Assembly (NCBI GenBank): GCA_000310025.1
Contig: FN647938.1
Span: 557,861 to 621,860 of the forward strand
Length of the DNA: 64,000 nt
Direction: 5' to 3'
Origin: Ectocarpus siliculosus
Taxonomy: Eukaryota; Sar; Phaeophyceae; Ectocarpales; Ectocarpaceae
In this document: in pieces, positions 24,597 to 37,500 of the stretch
How the letters are laid out: every line of letters begins with the position of its first letter
Position numbering within the stretch: position 1 is the first letter of the stretch
Notes under the pieces: model-generated
The model's input: only the letters and a program-made list of their open reading frames with translations
The model's database searches: none
Told to the model about the DNA's origin: nothing
Made by a program: the position numbers and the translations under genes

Positions 24597-26807
24597 ATGC
24601 AGCAGAAGAGATGCGCGACCAGGCGCATAGCGCTACCGCTCGCGATCCTGCTCGTCCTAACTGTTTTCTTGATCTGGCTAGAGTTCGCAGAGGGAGGGCG
24701 GAAGCAGCAGGCGATTTCAAGGTAAACGTGCCGTCGCGTGCTGATGTAGGCCCGTTGGGTCCACCCGTGACGCCAGATCGTCTTGAGTTTCGAGTCGAAG
24801 TGGTTCGTCGTAAAGCTTCGAGGGCCTTTGCCCACTGTATGCAGAATACATACTGCTGTAGATATAGTCTAGGCCAGTCGGGCACGGTTACGTCATTTTG
24901 AAGGTTGCAATCGAATAACAAAGTGCCCGAAGCACATTCGGCCAGACCACGAGGAAGGATGATCTTTTTCACGCCATTCTGGTGTTTGTGTGAAATACAT
25001 GACGACTTCGCAACTGTACTGGCCCAACGTAAGGTACAAGGAAAGAAAGTGGTTGAGCTTCAAAAGGACGGAACACGGCAGGTTGAATCAGGTCCGGCGA
25101 ACCCCTTTTTTTATTATGCTTGGTCGTCAGTCCGACGAAGATAGACAGAGTATAGTTCTAGGGTCATTGACACAGCAGTCAATGTTTCAAACGGCATTTC
25201 TCCACAACGACCATTCCCTTGCTACAACACCACCTTCTTGCCTCCCCAACACCGAGTACAACAAAATCATCGATATAGTCTAGAGGCTGTTGGGAAGGAT
25301 TTACACGATACTGAGTACGCATGATATTCATATCGCCGTCCTTGTCGTTGTCGGCTGCGTATGTATATATGCAGGCGACGGACCAAGAAGTCCCGAGCAG
25401 GTGTAGGGAAGGACTTCTCAGAGTTCCTGCTGGTGATCGGAGCTATTATGACTTGTGTGATCGCGCCAGTCTTTTTTTTTTTCCTCCACTCCATTTACAA
25501 GGTACGTTCCTTACCAGCCGTCGACCTGTAGATCGCATGCCCTACACGGGCGACGCGGGTATCCCCTACAGTCGATCGAATCAGCATCGGATTGATGTCG
25601 ACGGCCGGCCAGCGCACGTCCAAACAACGTTTCCCCAAATCGATACCGCACCGCTTCTTACATATATCATGTAGGGCAAAGTCTATCGATCGTTTAGAAA
25701 TGAGAGTACTGAACAGCCTCAACAAGGCGCCACCACCAGCGACACAGTTGATGACGACCACAGGGCACAGGCCGAGTAGTTCGATCGGACTATTGTACGC
25801 AGCGCCCGGCGCGCATAACTTCCAGAAATAGTACCCAGCAGGTTGCGCATGAGGCATGCTACATAATCCTCTCTAACGTACCGCTACGATTTCGTGTGCG
25901 TCTTTCGGACCGAACTGCTTCCCCCACAAAGGATCCAGCGACTCCTGAGCTGGCGCGGGCATGCTGGAATGCCGTCAAGAGCAAGCTGCTATCCTACCTA
26001 GGACAGTCACCTGCGGTGCCCGGCTCCGTCGTTGGTACAAACAACACGTTAGCCTCTTTGTCAACCCCTACAGCAGCCCGACGTCGTACCCTCTACGCGA
26101 ATGACAGCACCAACTACGTCGACATGCGCAGGGACGAAAACGGCAACAAGACCTCTGGAGCTTCCTCGGCTTCGCGCCGAGCCACAACAGCTAACACGCA
26201 ACTGTACTCCGCTGGAGACGCCATCACCGAACGATCTTATCTTGCTGTACCTAGGCCGAGTAGCCGAGACCAATCCCGGCCCCGCCGATACCTTGATGAT
26301 GACCAAAGGGAAGAACCACCGTACTACGGCTACGCCGCCGCCGACAGGCGCTACCGCCGAAAAGGTGAAGATTTGCAAAGGCACCCAGCACCAGGGTACA
26401 CGGCACCCTACTCTTCAGGAGCAATTCTTCCCGAACAAAGCGGAGGGGGGCTCAAGCTGGAAGAGGACGGATTTTCGGCGGCAAGGGGGGCACAGCCTAC
26501 AAGGTGGCGGGAATACGGCGGCAACGGCCGTGACCATACCCTTCCCGCAAAAGACGTCAGGTTTCTCGGTGAGAACGAAGCCCGCAGCTCCGAACCGCGC
26601 CGGAGAGTGGAGTGGGATCCATACCCAGATGATGATGACGATGATGTTGGCAAGGGGTTGCAGGGCAACCCAACGGTTGACGATCATATGGGTCGTGGCG
26701 TGTACAAAAGCACACAGAGCAAACGGACGGTGGCAAGAAGCAAGCGGGCGAGGGCCACGAGAATCTCATTGGCTGGAAAGACGAACGGTGGGAGACAGTC
26801 TTTGTGA
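24597..26807 (+). CDS. Two-pass membrane protein with long disordered C-terminal tail
   Basis: Three exons: 24597-24721, 25375-25501 and 25932-26807, phase-consistent (2, then 0), giving 375 residues. Exon 1 encodes a basic N-terminus and a first membrane segment (about residues 11-28, LPLAILLVLTVFLIW). Exon 2 encodes a basic linker (RRTKKSR) and a second segment (about 59-79, with PVFFFFL). Exon 3 encodes 291 hydrophilic residues rich in Arg, Ser, Gly and Asp, with a six-Asp run near the end and a basic C-terminus. The topology is likely two close membrane spans with a large soluble tail. The exon-3 frame opens upstream to 25896, but the DNA before 25932 reads as a pyrimidine-rich acceptor (CCCCCACAAAG). 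Family not recognised. The agreement of two hydrophobic exons with good donors makes the model likely. Confidence 0.6.
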
Positions 26808-29800
26808 ATCAATTACCTGATGGCATGATGAAACCGCAACGTTACCCATGGAAGAGGGCGCTGGGAGAGGGAAAGGAGGGGGGGGGGGGGGGAGTCGTTT
26901 CGGCCAAGCCACACAGGCAAGGCGCTGTCTCGCTACCGTAAGGTAGGCACTCGGAGAATCGCGTCCGGACGTCGTGCTCTCTCGAGGCGATGTCGACACA
27001 CAACGACAACACGGCCACGCCCAACGGCAACCACGACCGCAACAGAGATGTTCAATGTAGAAGGGTCGAGTCGGCTGTTCATTGGGGTAAGGTTGGAAAA
27101 GTGGTGCGGCGATGGACGGGGATGAAGCATATACGAAACGAGTCCGAAAGCGATGGGAAGAGACCAATATTGATCTTTTCTGTCGTTGGCATTGAAACCA
27201 AAGGTTGTTGGCTCAAGAAAATAGCGCTGGGAGCTACCCTGCACAAGTCCGAGAATCCAACAACAGCAAGCGACTGAGTGGGTGGGATGTCGGTCGAATC
27301 CAACAAGCGCGCAGCGGCTTGCGGCTCGGTGTAAGGGATTTCGGGGTACGCAAAGGGCTCATTGTACCAGGAAATGTTTGAGGCTTCACCCTCAGAAGCA
27401 TATACTGTAGCTAGTACATTCACCCAGGCCGAAGTTTTACCCTCAGAAGCATCCACTTACATTCACCTAGGCAGTGTTCAATGGATTGCCCTGTCGTGCC
27501 AACCATTGATTGAACCTGAAAGAAAATTTGCGGTGGTTTTTCGAGAGAGTGTCTCCTCAAAAACCTTGGCGAGGAGTGGCCAGGCTGAAAGAAAAGAGGG
27601 GGGAGAGTCAACGTACGACCGAGACCAAACGTCACGGAATATCGGGCGATGATGTACCCATGGGACTAGCTTGCATGTTTCGGAGAGACGATTTCCTCGA
27701 CCTGAGACAGAAAGTACTGTCTCGAAGCATCCTTGTCGAGAAGTGAGAAGCTGTGGGTGGACGGAATTCTTAGGGGTGGGCGACAGAGAGGGCAAGTGGT
27801 ACCATCAAGAGAGTCGATTGGAAAGGATACACACACATCCATCTGTTCTTAACAATCGGCGCGGGACACCACAAAACTTGTCACGTTTCAAAGCCGTCGG
27901 TGGTGACTTTTCGAATCCAGGTGTACCACCTCCGTGATTTAGCACGCTCGTGCACACTTCAATCCCAAATCCGTGCATCCAACCTCACCGAACCGCAATG
28001 GTCGGTGGCCGAGGAGGTGTTTTAACCTATCCCCCTACACAGGCCGGTTGCGCTTGTTGCACCCCCCGTAGCCTCTCCTGGTCCTTGCGCTCCCAGCACC
28101 CCAATCAAGAGCGTTTGTGGTCCTTGCGACGTCCAACGCAGCCTTCTGCTAGATATGTTTAGTGCAGAACCTAAGACTGCATTTGGGCCGCACGGTGAGA
28201 GCACGAATTCGGCTGTTGCACGCTGTGGTTTTTGACGCTCACCAACCCGTGCATCCGATTGCTCTTTCACACGGTCACCGTCGTCATGGTTCGCGCTGGT
28301 CTATTCGACCGAGCCCTTCGGAACCATATTTCGCCGAAGCAAAGAGCACCGAGGGAGCCCAACCGCTGGCGAAACGCGATGATGAAGAACCAAGAATCAA
28401 ACATGCAACGCTTCATTTGGAAGACGACACATTTGGGTTTCCAAGCGACACGCAGGGCGTGAAAAACAAACGTGTGATGTCTGGATGTTCTTATTAAACT
28501 TAAAAGAGAGTGTACCAGATAGTCTTTGTCCTACGAACAAAATATAAACGTCCCTCTACGCAGCGTTTTCTTCCTACAGCTGCAACTCCCTCTCTCCCCC
28601 CCCATCGATTGACCTGTCGATAACTCAATTCACGCGGACGGCCCATCTTGACCCAACATACACAAGATACGACGCCGAGAAAAAACAGTCAGGGTCAGCA
28701 CCCGCACGACGGAAATTAGAAATTGCAACACCCAACGAACAGCGGGTACGTTAGATATTTCGCCCCGGCCGCTTTTCGGCAGTTCTCAGACTGTCAAGCC
28801 ATGCCCGTGATGACACCCCTCCCGACCTCCCTTACCCCGCCTGTTGGTTATTTCATACTTCTCTGTTCTAGCTTCAAATAAGAATACGTAAATTGAACTG
28901 TACTATTGTATGCGTATGCGTATGTATCATTGGCGTGGCATGGTGGCGGGATTACGAAAGTGACGAAACAGAACAGCGCAAATATACTCAAAAAATGAAC
29001 TAGTAACAATATCGAACAGACGCGGCAAACACACACTTGTACACAGCCGTGGTCCGCTAGACTGCCATGAAGTTGGCGAACAAGTCAACCTCTTCGCCGC
29101 CCTCGGACTAAATACTGGATTCGCACAAAAATGCCGAGCCACCTGTACAGGATCTGCTGACAATAACACTGCTGTCCCACGACAACGAACGCTTAAATAG
29201 ATGCCACAAACTCCGCTATACGTAAACGAGTCGGAACCCTCTTTCTCCCTAACGCTAGAATTATTTCTGACGGTCCCTCCCTCGATACCCTCGGCAAGAC
29301 CTCATTTATGCGGTGACATGAACATGTGTGCCCACAAGACAAGAGACAGACAACACGCCCCTAAGGTAGTACATAAACCACGCGCACGAGGTCAAGAGCA
29401 AAACGGAACAGCCGATTGAACATGAACGCTGCAGCCCCATTTTCCCTTTCCCTCGATTCTCCACGTTCACGCTTCAAGCGTGGCCATCGCTGCAATTTAA
29501 ATCTTCCAAGCATGAATATATCATGAATAGCCCTGCCCTCCCCCCTCCCCCCTCCCGTTCAAACAAGCTCATCACCACGCCCAGCGCCGGGGCCATCCAA
29601 AGGTGGTCGCGGACACCCTCCCCCTCTGTGTCCCCAAAAATAATGAAACGCTAAACGTCTCAAAAGAAACTCTCGATATACATGAGAGCGGAGTCACACG
29701 GTGGCAAATAATTTCATTTCCCCCCCACCCCCCTCCAACCGACAGCACAAAGCTTTCGGACTTTCATCTACCACCACGCCCAGCTCAAGGGGTTCGGGAT

Positions 29801-29968
29801 GAGGGGCCTATGGTGAGGCCCCGCCGCCCCTATTGTTTTGGACCTCCTCAAACGGCGAAAATCCTACGACACCCATCCCGGGACTGTCAGGATGCAACGG
29901 GGGCCTTGCATAAAGCACTCTATGGCACCTAACCACGGGTTGTGCACCTCTCCTCCTGCGCGCCCCCC
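26808..29968. other. Intergenic, no firm gene
   Basis: Several open frames of 70-126 codons occur on both strands. The longest minus one (27079-27456) carries a near-duplicated Ala-Ser-Glu-Gly motif (DASEGKTSAW then YASEGEASN) but has no recognised family or clear splice partner. A poly-G run lies at 26878-26892. No mobile element was recognised. The right end should include the 3' untranslated region of the minus gene that stops at 29969. Confidence 0.4.
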
Positions 29969-30982
29969 TCAACCAGAAGCACCAGCACCCCCCCCGGCCT
30001 TGGCCGACAAGTCCAAGACCGGTGACACCAGTTCCCACATGGGTCTGCCCACGAACACTACCTCGTGCGTGTCCTTGTCGTTTACCCCCTCGTCCCTGAC
30101 GGCCTCTTTGATAGCTGATGCGCACTCTCGAAGGGCGGGAGCGGGGCTCGAGTCGATGTCTTCCGGGTGGCACCTGCATCGTCAACGTTGCCATTGATGG
30201 ACATTCAGTCGTGTCAGGCACACAGCAATACCCAGTAGTAATTAAACAAGCAGTGCTGTCCTGGTTATCGTCATGAGTTATCGATACCGGTTTCGTTGTC
30301 AATTGTTGGTGAAGGCGTGGAGTGGGTGGGAGTGCTACAGTACAGCTAAGGAAGGTGCGCGAGCTACGGATGGCGGGTGAACGAAGCCTGTGATCTACTT
30401 CTAGGCTTCTAGGTATTTCTGGCCCACGTAGTTGATACCTTGGCGTCAGGGAGCCAGTGCTACAGCAGATCAGCTCGACGTCGTGCACACCGTGTGTAGT
30501 GTACGTGTGGGAATACAAGAAGTGCCCACGTTAGAAAAGCGAGTGGTGGAGAACATCACGTGCGGCTCCCAGAACCACCGCTGGAGATCAGAAAAAACAC
30601 GACAATTCGGCTTTTGAAGTGCGACGCTTTTTCAGCTTTTTTCTTTCGAGTACGAAGTATCCGGGGTGCCACCCCATTGCTTCGAGAGAGGGGAGTGATA
30701 TTCGGCGAATAAGTTTGGCCAAATTAACCGGCACGCGCAACTTTCTTCCTTAGACCGGTGCTTGAATCACCACACCGCGCCGCACGACACTCGCCTGGTG
30801 AGGGTAACCTCGAATCGGACGACGAAGTCTCCGGCATCGTCGGCACCCTGGAAGAGGGAGTCAAGCACCACGTCCACCGAAGACCGTGCCCTCAGCCGCT
30901 TCACGGCAGGCACGAAGACTTCTTCCAGGCGGGCGGCGGCATCTTCCAGTTGCTGCGCGTTCATCCCGCAGGACGCGCCCCC
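29969..30982 (-). CDS. Hypothetical small acidic protein, last two exons (5' partial)
   Basis: Exon 30982-30795 follows a pyrimidine-rich acceptor (CACCTCCGCAG) and encodes a helical segment (MNAQQLEDAAARLEEVF). Exon 30173-29969 encodes 67 residues ending AGGGAGASG and a TGA. The join keeps phase only if the donor is ACCAG|GCGAGT, a GC-AG intron. The reading frame is also open upstream to a Met at 31126, through a Ser/Arg/Pro-rich stretch that could be a targeting peptide but looks more like intron. Family not recognised. It may be the 3' end of the transcription unit whose exon lies at 33020-34092, since both are on the minus strand. Confidence 0.45.
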
Positions 30983-31126
30983 CTGCGGAGGTGCCAAGGC
31001 GCGCCAAGTGAAACACGGGGGAGAAGGGAAGGCATGTCGAGCTTGAGGACGTCGTAAGAGGCAACTGCGCGGAAGAGGAAGTGGGCACGAGGTCTTGGGT
31101 GTGCTGAAACATCGTGAGATTGCCAC

Positions 31127-33019
31127 GCTTTCGAAACAAGACTTCCACTCACTTGCCCGCCAGTTTTTTTATGATCATGGGGTTATGGTGTTGCGTTGAT
31201 CGTTGCATGGCCACAGAGCGCAAGCGAAAGTGAAAAACAAAACGAAACAGCAGGACGTCAGGAATGGCGTCATCAAAAGAAAAAACCCATAGGATAAAGC
31301 TAAGCGTCAATAATGCGCCGGCGTCACTGCCGCGACACCCAGAATGACTTCCACGGTTCGTCAATCAAGACGGTTCGTCTATCAAGATGGTACGTTATTG
31401 CCCACCGGAACGTATCATATGCGGGAAGGTTAAGGGATCCATCAATGTACAGCATGGCAAAACATATTACAGAGATAACCGCCTGCGCACCTGGAGAACC
31501 CTGAACTCGCAGTTCGTCTCCTCCAGGAAATGTGACACCAGACCGGCGGCGAAGCCTCTGCTCATGTAAAACACACACCAAGGTACAGCCAGTAGGTGGG
31601 GCGACAGATAGGGGGCAGTCAGAGAAACAGCCAAACGAACACGAGCACAGGCGGATCGTCAGATCGTTGTCATCGTTCTTGCAGGCACGGTATGAACAGC
31701 ACCACAGAATTAACCAAAAGGTGGCCCCGGCTCTCTTCTCTGCGATACGAACTGATGTGTACGTCTACACTTTGAAAAAAAGCTACTGCTGATAAAAATC
31801 GAGGATCAAGCGGTGTTGTTGAGAAGAGACAACAATATGAAAACTTCGCCGCACCAAAACCCGCACGCAGGCATCGAGGAGGAGCGCGCCTTTGCGCCAT
31901 GACGACCGACCCAAGTTTCCTTGCCGTGTGACATCGACGCAATACATCGACCATCCGACACATATCTACAGTACACCCCAAGAAAAACCATTACTATTAA
32001 AAAAACACCCAGACACCAAGGGCCGCTACGTAGAGATATATATGTAGCGAAACTCAGCGATTTCCCACCTGGCCCACGGCGGATAGACTATATGTTATAT
32101 TCAAAGGGTGCGCGTGTAGGGGGGGGGGGGGGGGGGGCCAACAAAAAAAAAAAAATGCCCCCCGCGAAAAAAAAAACCCAAACCCCCAAAATGGGGTTGA
32201 CCCCCGGGGAGGGGGGGAGGGGTTNNNNNNNNNNNNNNNNNNNNNNNNNNNNNNNNNNNNNNNNNNNNNNNNNNNNNNNNNNNNNNNNNNNNNNNNNNNN
32301 NNNNNNNNNNNNNNNNNNNNNNNNTGGGGGCATTCAGAGAAACCGCCAAAGGACCCGGGGCACGGGGGGTTTTTCAGTTTTTTTTATTGTTTTTTGCGGG
32401 CCGGTTTTAAACAGCCCCACAGATTTAACCAAAAGGTGGCCCCGGTTTTTTTTTTTGGGTTAGGAATTGATTTTTATTTTTCCATTTTAAAAAAAAGTTT
32501 TTGTTGTTAAAATTGGGGGTTCAAGGGGTTTTTTTGGGAAGAGACAACATTTTAAAAATTTTGCCGCACCAAAACCCCCACGCGGGCTTTGGGGGGGAGG
32601 GGCCTTTTGCCCCTTGACGACCGACCCAATTTTCTTTCCGGTTTGAATTGGACCCAATACTTGGCCCTTCCGACACATTTTTCCATTCCCCCCCAAAAAA
32701 AACCTTTTTTTTTAAAAAAACCCCCAGCCCCCAGGGGCCGTTAGGTAGAGATTTTTTGTTGGGGAAATTCAGGGTTTTCCCCCCGGGCCCCGGGGGGATA
32801 GATTTTTTTTTTTTTTAAAAGGGGGGGGTTTTGGGGGGGGGGGGGGGGGGGCACAGCACAACATACAACATGCCACGCGCGAACGAAGAAGCACATACCG
32901 TCAATATGGGCTTGACCCCCGGGTAGGTGGCGATGGTTGTTGTCTCTATGTACGTTCCATATTCCATATTTCAACCCACAATCACGCAAACATGAGCACG
33001 TACGCACCCGCCGACTCAC
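31127..33019. other. Gap-flanking region, partly duplicated by assembly
   Basis: No supported gene. The N run is at 32225-32324. Sequence 31610-32224 is repeated at 32325-32939 without indels at an offset of exactly 715, and the facing ends carry many homopolymer errors (long G, T and A runs). Translations through this part should be ignored. Confidence 0.8.
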
Positions 33020-34092
33020 CTTCTCGCCAGAAATTCCCCTTGGCCGGAGGTCAAGGCTCTCATCCGCTCCGCCGCCACCTGGCCCCCCTCCTCCACGGGG
33101 AACGGCACCACGGAGGTGTCGCAGTACCCGCACCCCCGATCCACCGCAAGGACATCGTAGACGACGCTGGTGGTGCTAACCTCTGCCGCGGTCTCGTCGT
33201 CCATGCCCTCCTCCCTCCAGCTGCCCTCTCCCACCCCCGCTTGCGCCGTAGCCTTCTCGCCGAGCGTACCCATGCCCCCCTCGCTAGCCACGGCGAAGCG
33301 GGCGCCCACGGCGCCGGCGTGGTGGTTAGTCCGCGGCGGCTTGGAAGGCGTGCGCCGTTGCTCGTCCAACCGCCGCCGCTGCTGCTCGTCCTGCTGCTCC
33401 TGCCGACGAACCTGCAGAGGGCCCACGCACCAGGTGCTGCCAATACCGCCACCCCTGACAGGAGTCCCAGGGCGATCCGAATCCACTGCTGCTGCTGCTG
33501 CTGTGTGCTTTGCGAGTTGCTCCGAGCCTATCGGGGCGAGCTTGAGGGACTTGAGCTTTCCGGACGAGGATCCGAGGAGGCCTTGCTCTGGTCGTCGCCG
33601 CCGGGCCGAGTCGTTGTTGTACGCCGGCAGGAGCGACGGCGATGCAGCAGTAGCAGAGTCGGCGTCATTGTGGTGGTTGTTGGTGGCATCGTCCTCGTCG
33701 GGGGACGGTGCCTCGGTGCCGTCCCTGCTGCCTCTGGTCCAGTTGCTGTGGTGCTGGATCTTGGGCTTGAGCTGTGTCTCGAACTGCTGCTGTTGTGCTG
33801 CCGCTGCTACGTCGAACAGCGAGGAGGGAGACGACTCTCCCTCTCCCTCTCCCTCTCCGCCGCCTTGGTGCGGTAGCGGCGGGGAACTGTTGCTGTTGCT
33901 GTTGCTGTTGCTGACGACGCTGGTGTTGGTGGTGCTGAGGGAGACATCGGCAAGGGATGCTCGGAGGATAGAACGAGGTCTCCACCAGGCGAAGCCGTTG
34001 CTGTTTTGTTTTGAAACTTCGCTATGACCCACGTCCTTCGGTTGATAGTCTTGACTGCTGCTGTGCTTTTCCATGTCTACCTCACATGCCAT
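33020..34092 (-). CDS. Low-complexity Ser/Gln/Arg-rich protein, first exon only
   Basis: A long minus frame ends at a strong donor (GAAG|GTGAGT, phase 2), so the protein continues at lower coordinates, possibly through the gap region. The Met at 34092 (MACEVDMEKHS) is taken as start; the frame opens further to 34221. The product has (SN)n, (GE)n, QQQQ and Ala runs, then an Arg/Gln-rich helix (VRRQEQQDEQQRRRLDEQRR) and a more ordered end with a CGYCD motif near the donor. Family not recognised. It is divergent from UTP13, whose start lies 500 bp away. Confidence 0.45.
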
Positions 34093-34591
34093 GGCACGTC
34101 TGATCCGGGTATATCTCTCCGCCGCTGGCGGGGTGTGGATCTCAGCCGTGCTGCACGCGTTGGTATCAAACAGGAGAGCTCTCTCTCTCTCTATGCTCCT
34201 CTGCGTAAGAAAAAGTCTCAACTGTCACGCACGCACCAGCTGTAGTGTACCAGCACACCGCGGACGTTGACAATCGAATCCCCCCGAAGTACAAGATATC
34301 AACGTATCAACGTGCGGCGGAAGGGTTCATGTACGCGACCATCCCACAGCTCGAAGGTGTCGCTGCAGTAGTGCCAAAGCGCCGGGGGGGAGTGGGATCC
34401 TGCTGTTCTTGTCCAAAAGTTGCGTGTTGCTGCACTGGGAATTTGACCTTTGAGAAGGGGGTCTGCGAATAAGAATAAGTTAACATACACAAGACTATTA
34501 TCTGTGATGCCCCGCTTCACTGAGTTGCTGGGACTCGACAGCAGTGGGTGTACTCCGCAGTCGGCATCTATTGCCCACGAGCTGAGTAGAT
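34093..34591. promoter_or_regulatory. Putative shared promoter region of a head-to-head gene pair
   Basis: About 500 bp between the presumed start of the minus gene (34092) and the UTP13 start (34592). It has a (CT)n run near 34180 on the plus strand. No specific promoter element is recognised; the call rests on geometry. Confidence 0.3.
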
Positions 34592-37500
34592 ATGCTCAAG
34601 GTGGCTTCTACAACACGTGGTCCTTCACTGAGTAAGGCGTGGGAAGTTTCCAAGGCGCACAAGGGAGCTTTCAGGTAAGCAATCATATCGTGTGTTTTTC
34701 AAACGTATCCGCGGCCGCCTCGTACGGATGTACCGCCAGCAGTAGCAGCACAAGCCTGCGAGAGAGACCAGAGCACCAAAACCGTCGTGTACCGGCCAGT
34801 TGCACGTACAAACACTGGGTTATCCACAACGGTACTTTCTATGCTACCGGAGACTTCTTTCCCTAGCATTCGCGCAGCTTCCACGCCGCGCAGCTTCCAC
34901 GCCATGCGCCGTGGTCCACAGCAGCGGCCAGTACCTTGCTTGGGGACATGAGTGGCCGTGCATCGCAGTGAGTGATAGGAGATGTCTTGTGTGTCGGCCG
35001 ATTCGTTCACGCCCACCTTCGCGGCGGTGTTCACGTGTTCAATGGACAGTAAAACGGCAGGTTTCTGCTGCACTTTCTGTCAGCCGCGTGTCGAGTAAAA
35101 ACATCCACTAAATACCACCAACAGGGGCAGTCATTATCCTGCGATCATGTTGTGTGGCGATGTGTAAATGACATGAACCCGTTACCCGAGACATTCGTAG
35201 CATATCACGCCCAGCATCTACCCGTTTGCGCTCGCGTGAATGCCGTTTCTGCAGACGCCTCTCGCCACCACGTATAACTTGTCCTGTAGGGTTTTATGCA
35301 GTCGCGCTTCCGACAGGGTGGCGCCCTCTCCGTTCTTAACCACGGTACATGGCTGATACAGCAGTAGTATCGCGCAGCAGTAAGTACCGATGAGCGCCCC
35401 CCTTGAATCAGCCGCCAATGGTGAAGGTGCAGCAATCATCACCACGCGGGCACGGCATGATGTACTCACTGGTGCTCCTGGCTTGGGCGCCGACTCTTGA
35501 AACCCAGCATCGCGCACCAGCTACAGGCCGGTTCACCCATCACTAATATTAAGTATGTCGTATCGACTTCGGGAGGGCACGGCAGTATCACGAGCGACGA
35601 CAAGCCCTGCTCTTCGGATGTAAATGACGAGTCGTGCCACCTCCCCACCCCGCACCCATAACTGGCCGTGAATATCGTGGGCAACCTCTCTTACACCCGC
35701 TCTATTTGTTTCTCTGCCTGCTCTGTCTGCTCTTGCATCGACCAACCTGCTCAGCGGAGGAAAGGTCGAGCTCAGCAGGGATGGCAAGTTCCTGGCCTGC
35801 CTGTACGAGTGGGACGTGTCCTTCGTCGACGTGGAGGAGGGGGTTGTGACCAAGCGCCTCAGAAGCGAGGGGAGCCCCGGAGGCGAGGAAGAAATTGTGC
35901 GTCACTTGAAAGCAGAAACAACAGTGCTGTAGTTGGGGGAACGTAAGGTCTCCACAAAGTCGGGATCGTCAGTCTTGCATGTTTTGGGCTACACGCCTCC
36001 TCGGTGCTGGTTGAGGGGTTCGTGTGTTGCCCGCGGCATGTGTGCTTTTCTTCCCGCATCGGAGGTTTCATGGTCTGGCCAGGCACGCAGATGCTTTCTC
36101 GCCACTCTGTGTCACCTAAATGAATCGAAGCCGTTTCGTAGAAAAAGGGGTGCTTGTAGCGAGTTGTCTGTTTATGCCCGCAGCAGCGTTCACGACGATG
36201 TTGCATGAATGCATCCTAACTGCCATTTGCACTATGATACTGTTCTTCGGTTCCGCAACAGTCACCTGTCGTACAGCCTACATAGATATGCGCGCAAAGT
36301 GCCCTTTTTTATTCTTGTTCGGTTCTTCAACTTCGAATACATTTGGTAGGTATCCTTTGCTCTGCACCCGAACGGGTCGGAGATCGTGACCGCCAGCCGA
36401 AGTCTCCTACTCCGGCATTGGGAGATCGCTACAGGGGACTGCAAGCGGGCCATCAAGGCCCACGATCACATCGTCCGATGCATGGACTACGATGGGTGGG
36501 TCTCATGCTTCGCGTGCGCACTGCTGTCCCGTGGCCGTGTAACGCACCTCTAGATTATGAGAACCCGTTGCGATCCACGTATCCTGCGGCGATCAAGCTT
36601 GTCGGCCTTTTGACGACGAGGAATCATGGTCTCTAGAGGGTGGTTTGTACAGGGACAAACATTGTCATTTCTGTGTGCCTGGGTGTCTTCCATGTACGAA
36701 AGTCCGACAAAGGACGAGCGTTGAGAGCGCACCAACACCACCAAGAAGCAGGAGTGAAAACAGCGATCTGTGAGCGGCTTGCCTGCGGCTGCTATTATGC
36801 GTTTTTTATTTTTTCTCGTGGTAATTTTCAAAGGCGGCAAATAATCGTGTTTGTCGTCGATGTTTCAAGGCTCTACCCCGCTCTCGCCGATGATCGATTC
36901 CTTCGGGCCTACCCACCCCACGCGCTCTCTCGCGCCCTCGCCGGTGGTGGCTCGTTCTGAGCCGCCGTCGGAGAAGTCACGAGAGAGTGGGGCAGTCTAA
37001 GCGCGGCGGCTACCTGCGGTTTTCGCGGGTGGCTGCCGTTCGTGCGGGCGTCGGGGACTCTTGAAGGATGACAAAAAAGCGTCTGTACACATCGTGATGA
37101 CCATCTAGATCCATTCTTTGAGGCGCATGAGCACGAGAGAGCTTTTCGTGAAAGGGTAATTTTCTGCTGTGTACAATAAGGTGCTTGGATAATGGCTTCG
37201 TTTTGTGTCGTCTGGCCTGTTTACCTCTTTTTCTTGGATATTCCGATCCCGCGTCCTTAGCTGCTGTTTCGAGAAGGACTTGTTTTAGTCTCCGTTGTTG
37301 TTTAGACTCTCTGGACGCAGAATGGATTGTTGCCTCCGAACCACAACACCCAGTATTTCCTTGGCCGCTTTTACTCTGCTCTCGCCGATGATCGATTTCT
37401 TCGGGCCTACCCACCCCACATGCTCTCTCGCGCCCTCGCCGGTGGTGGCTCGTTCTGAGCCACCGTTGGAGAAGTCACGAAAGAGCGGGGCAGTCTAAGC

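Noticed and set aside
32088-32349. Open frames across the N run
   Set aside because: They consist of unknown residues and miscalled homopolymers at contig ends.
33060-33490. Alternative minus frame with a hydrophobic segment (IRIALGLLSGVAVLAAPGAW)
   Set aside because: Using it would need two frameshifts inside an otherwise open exon. The Arg/Gln-rich frame that reaches the strong donor is preferred.
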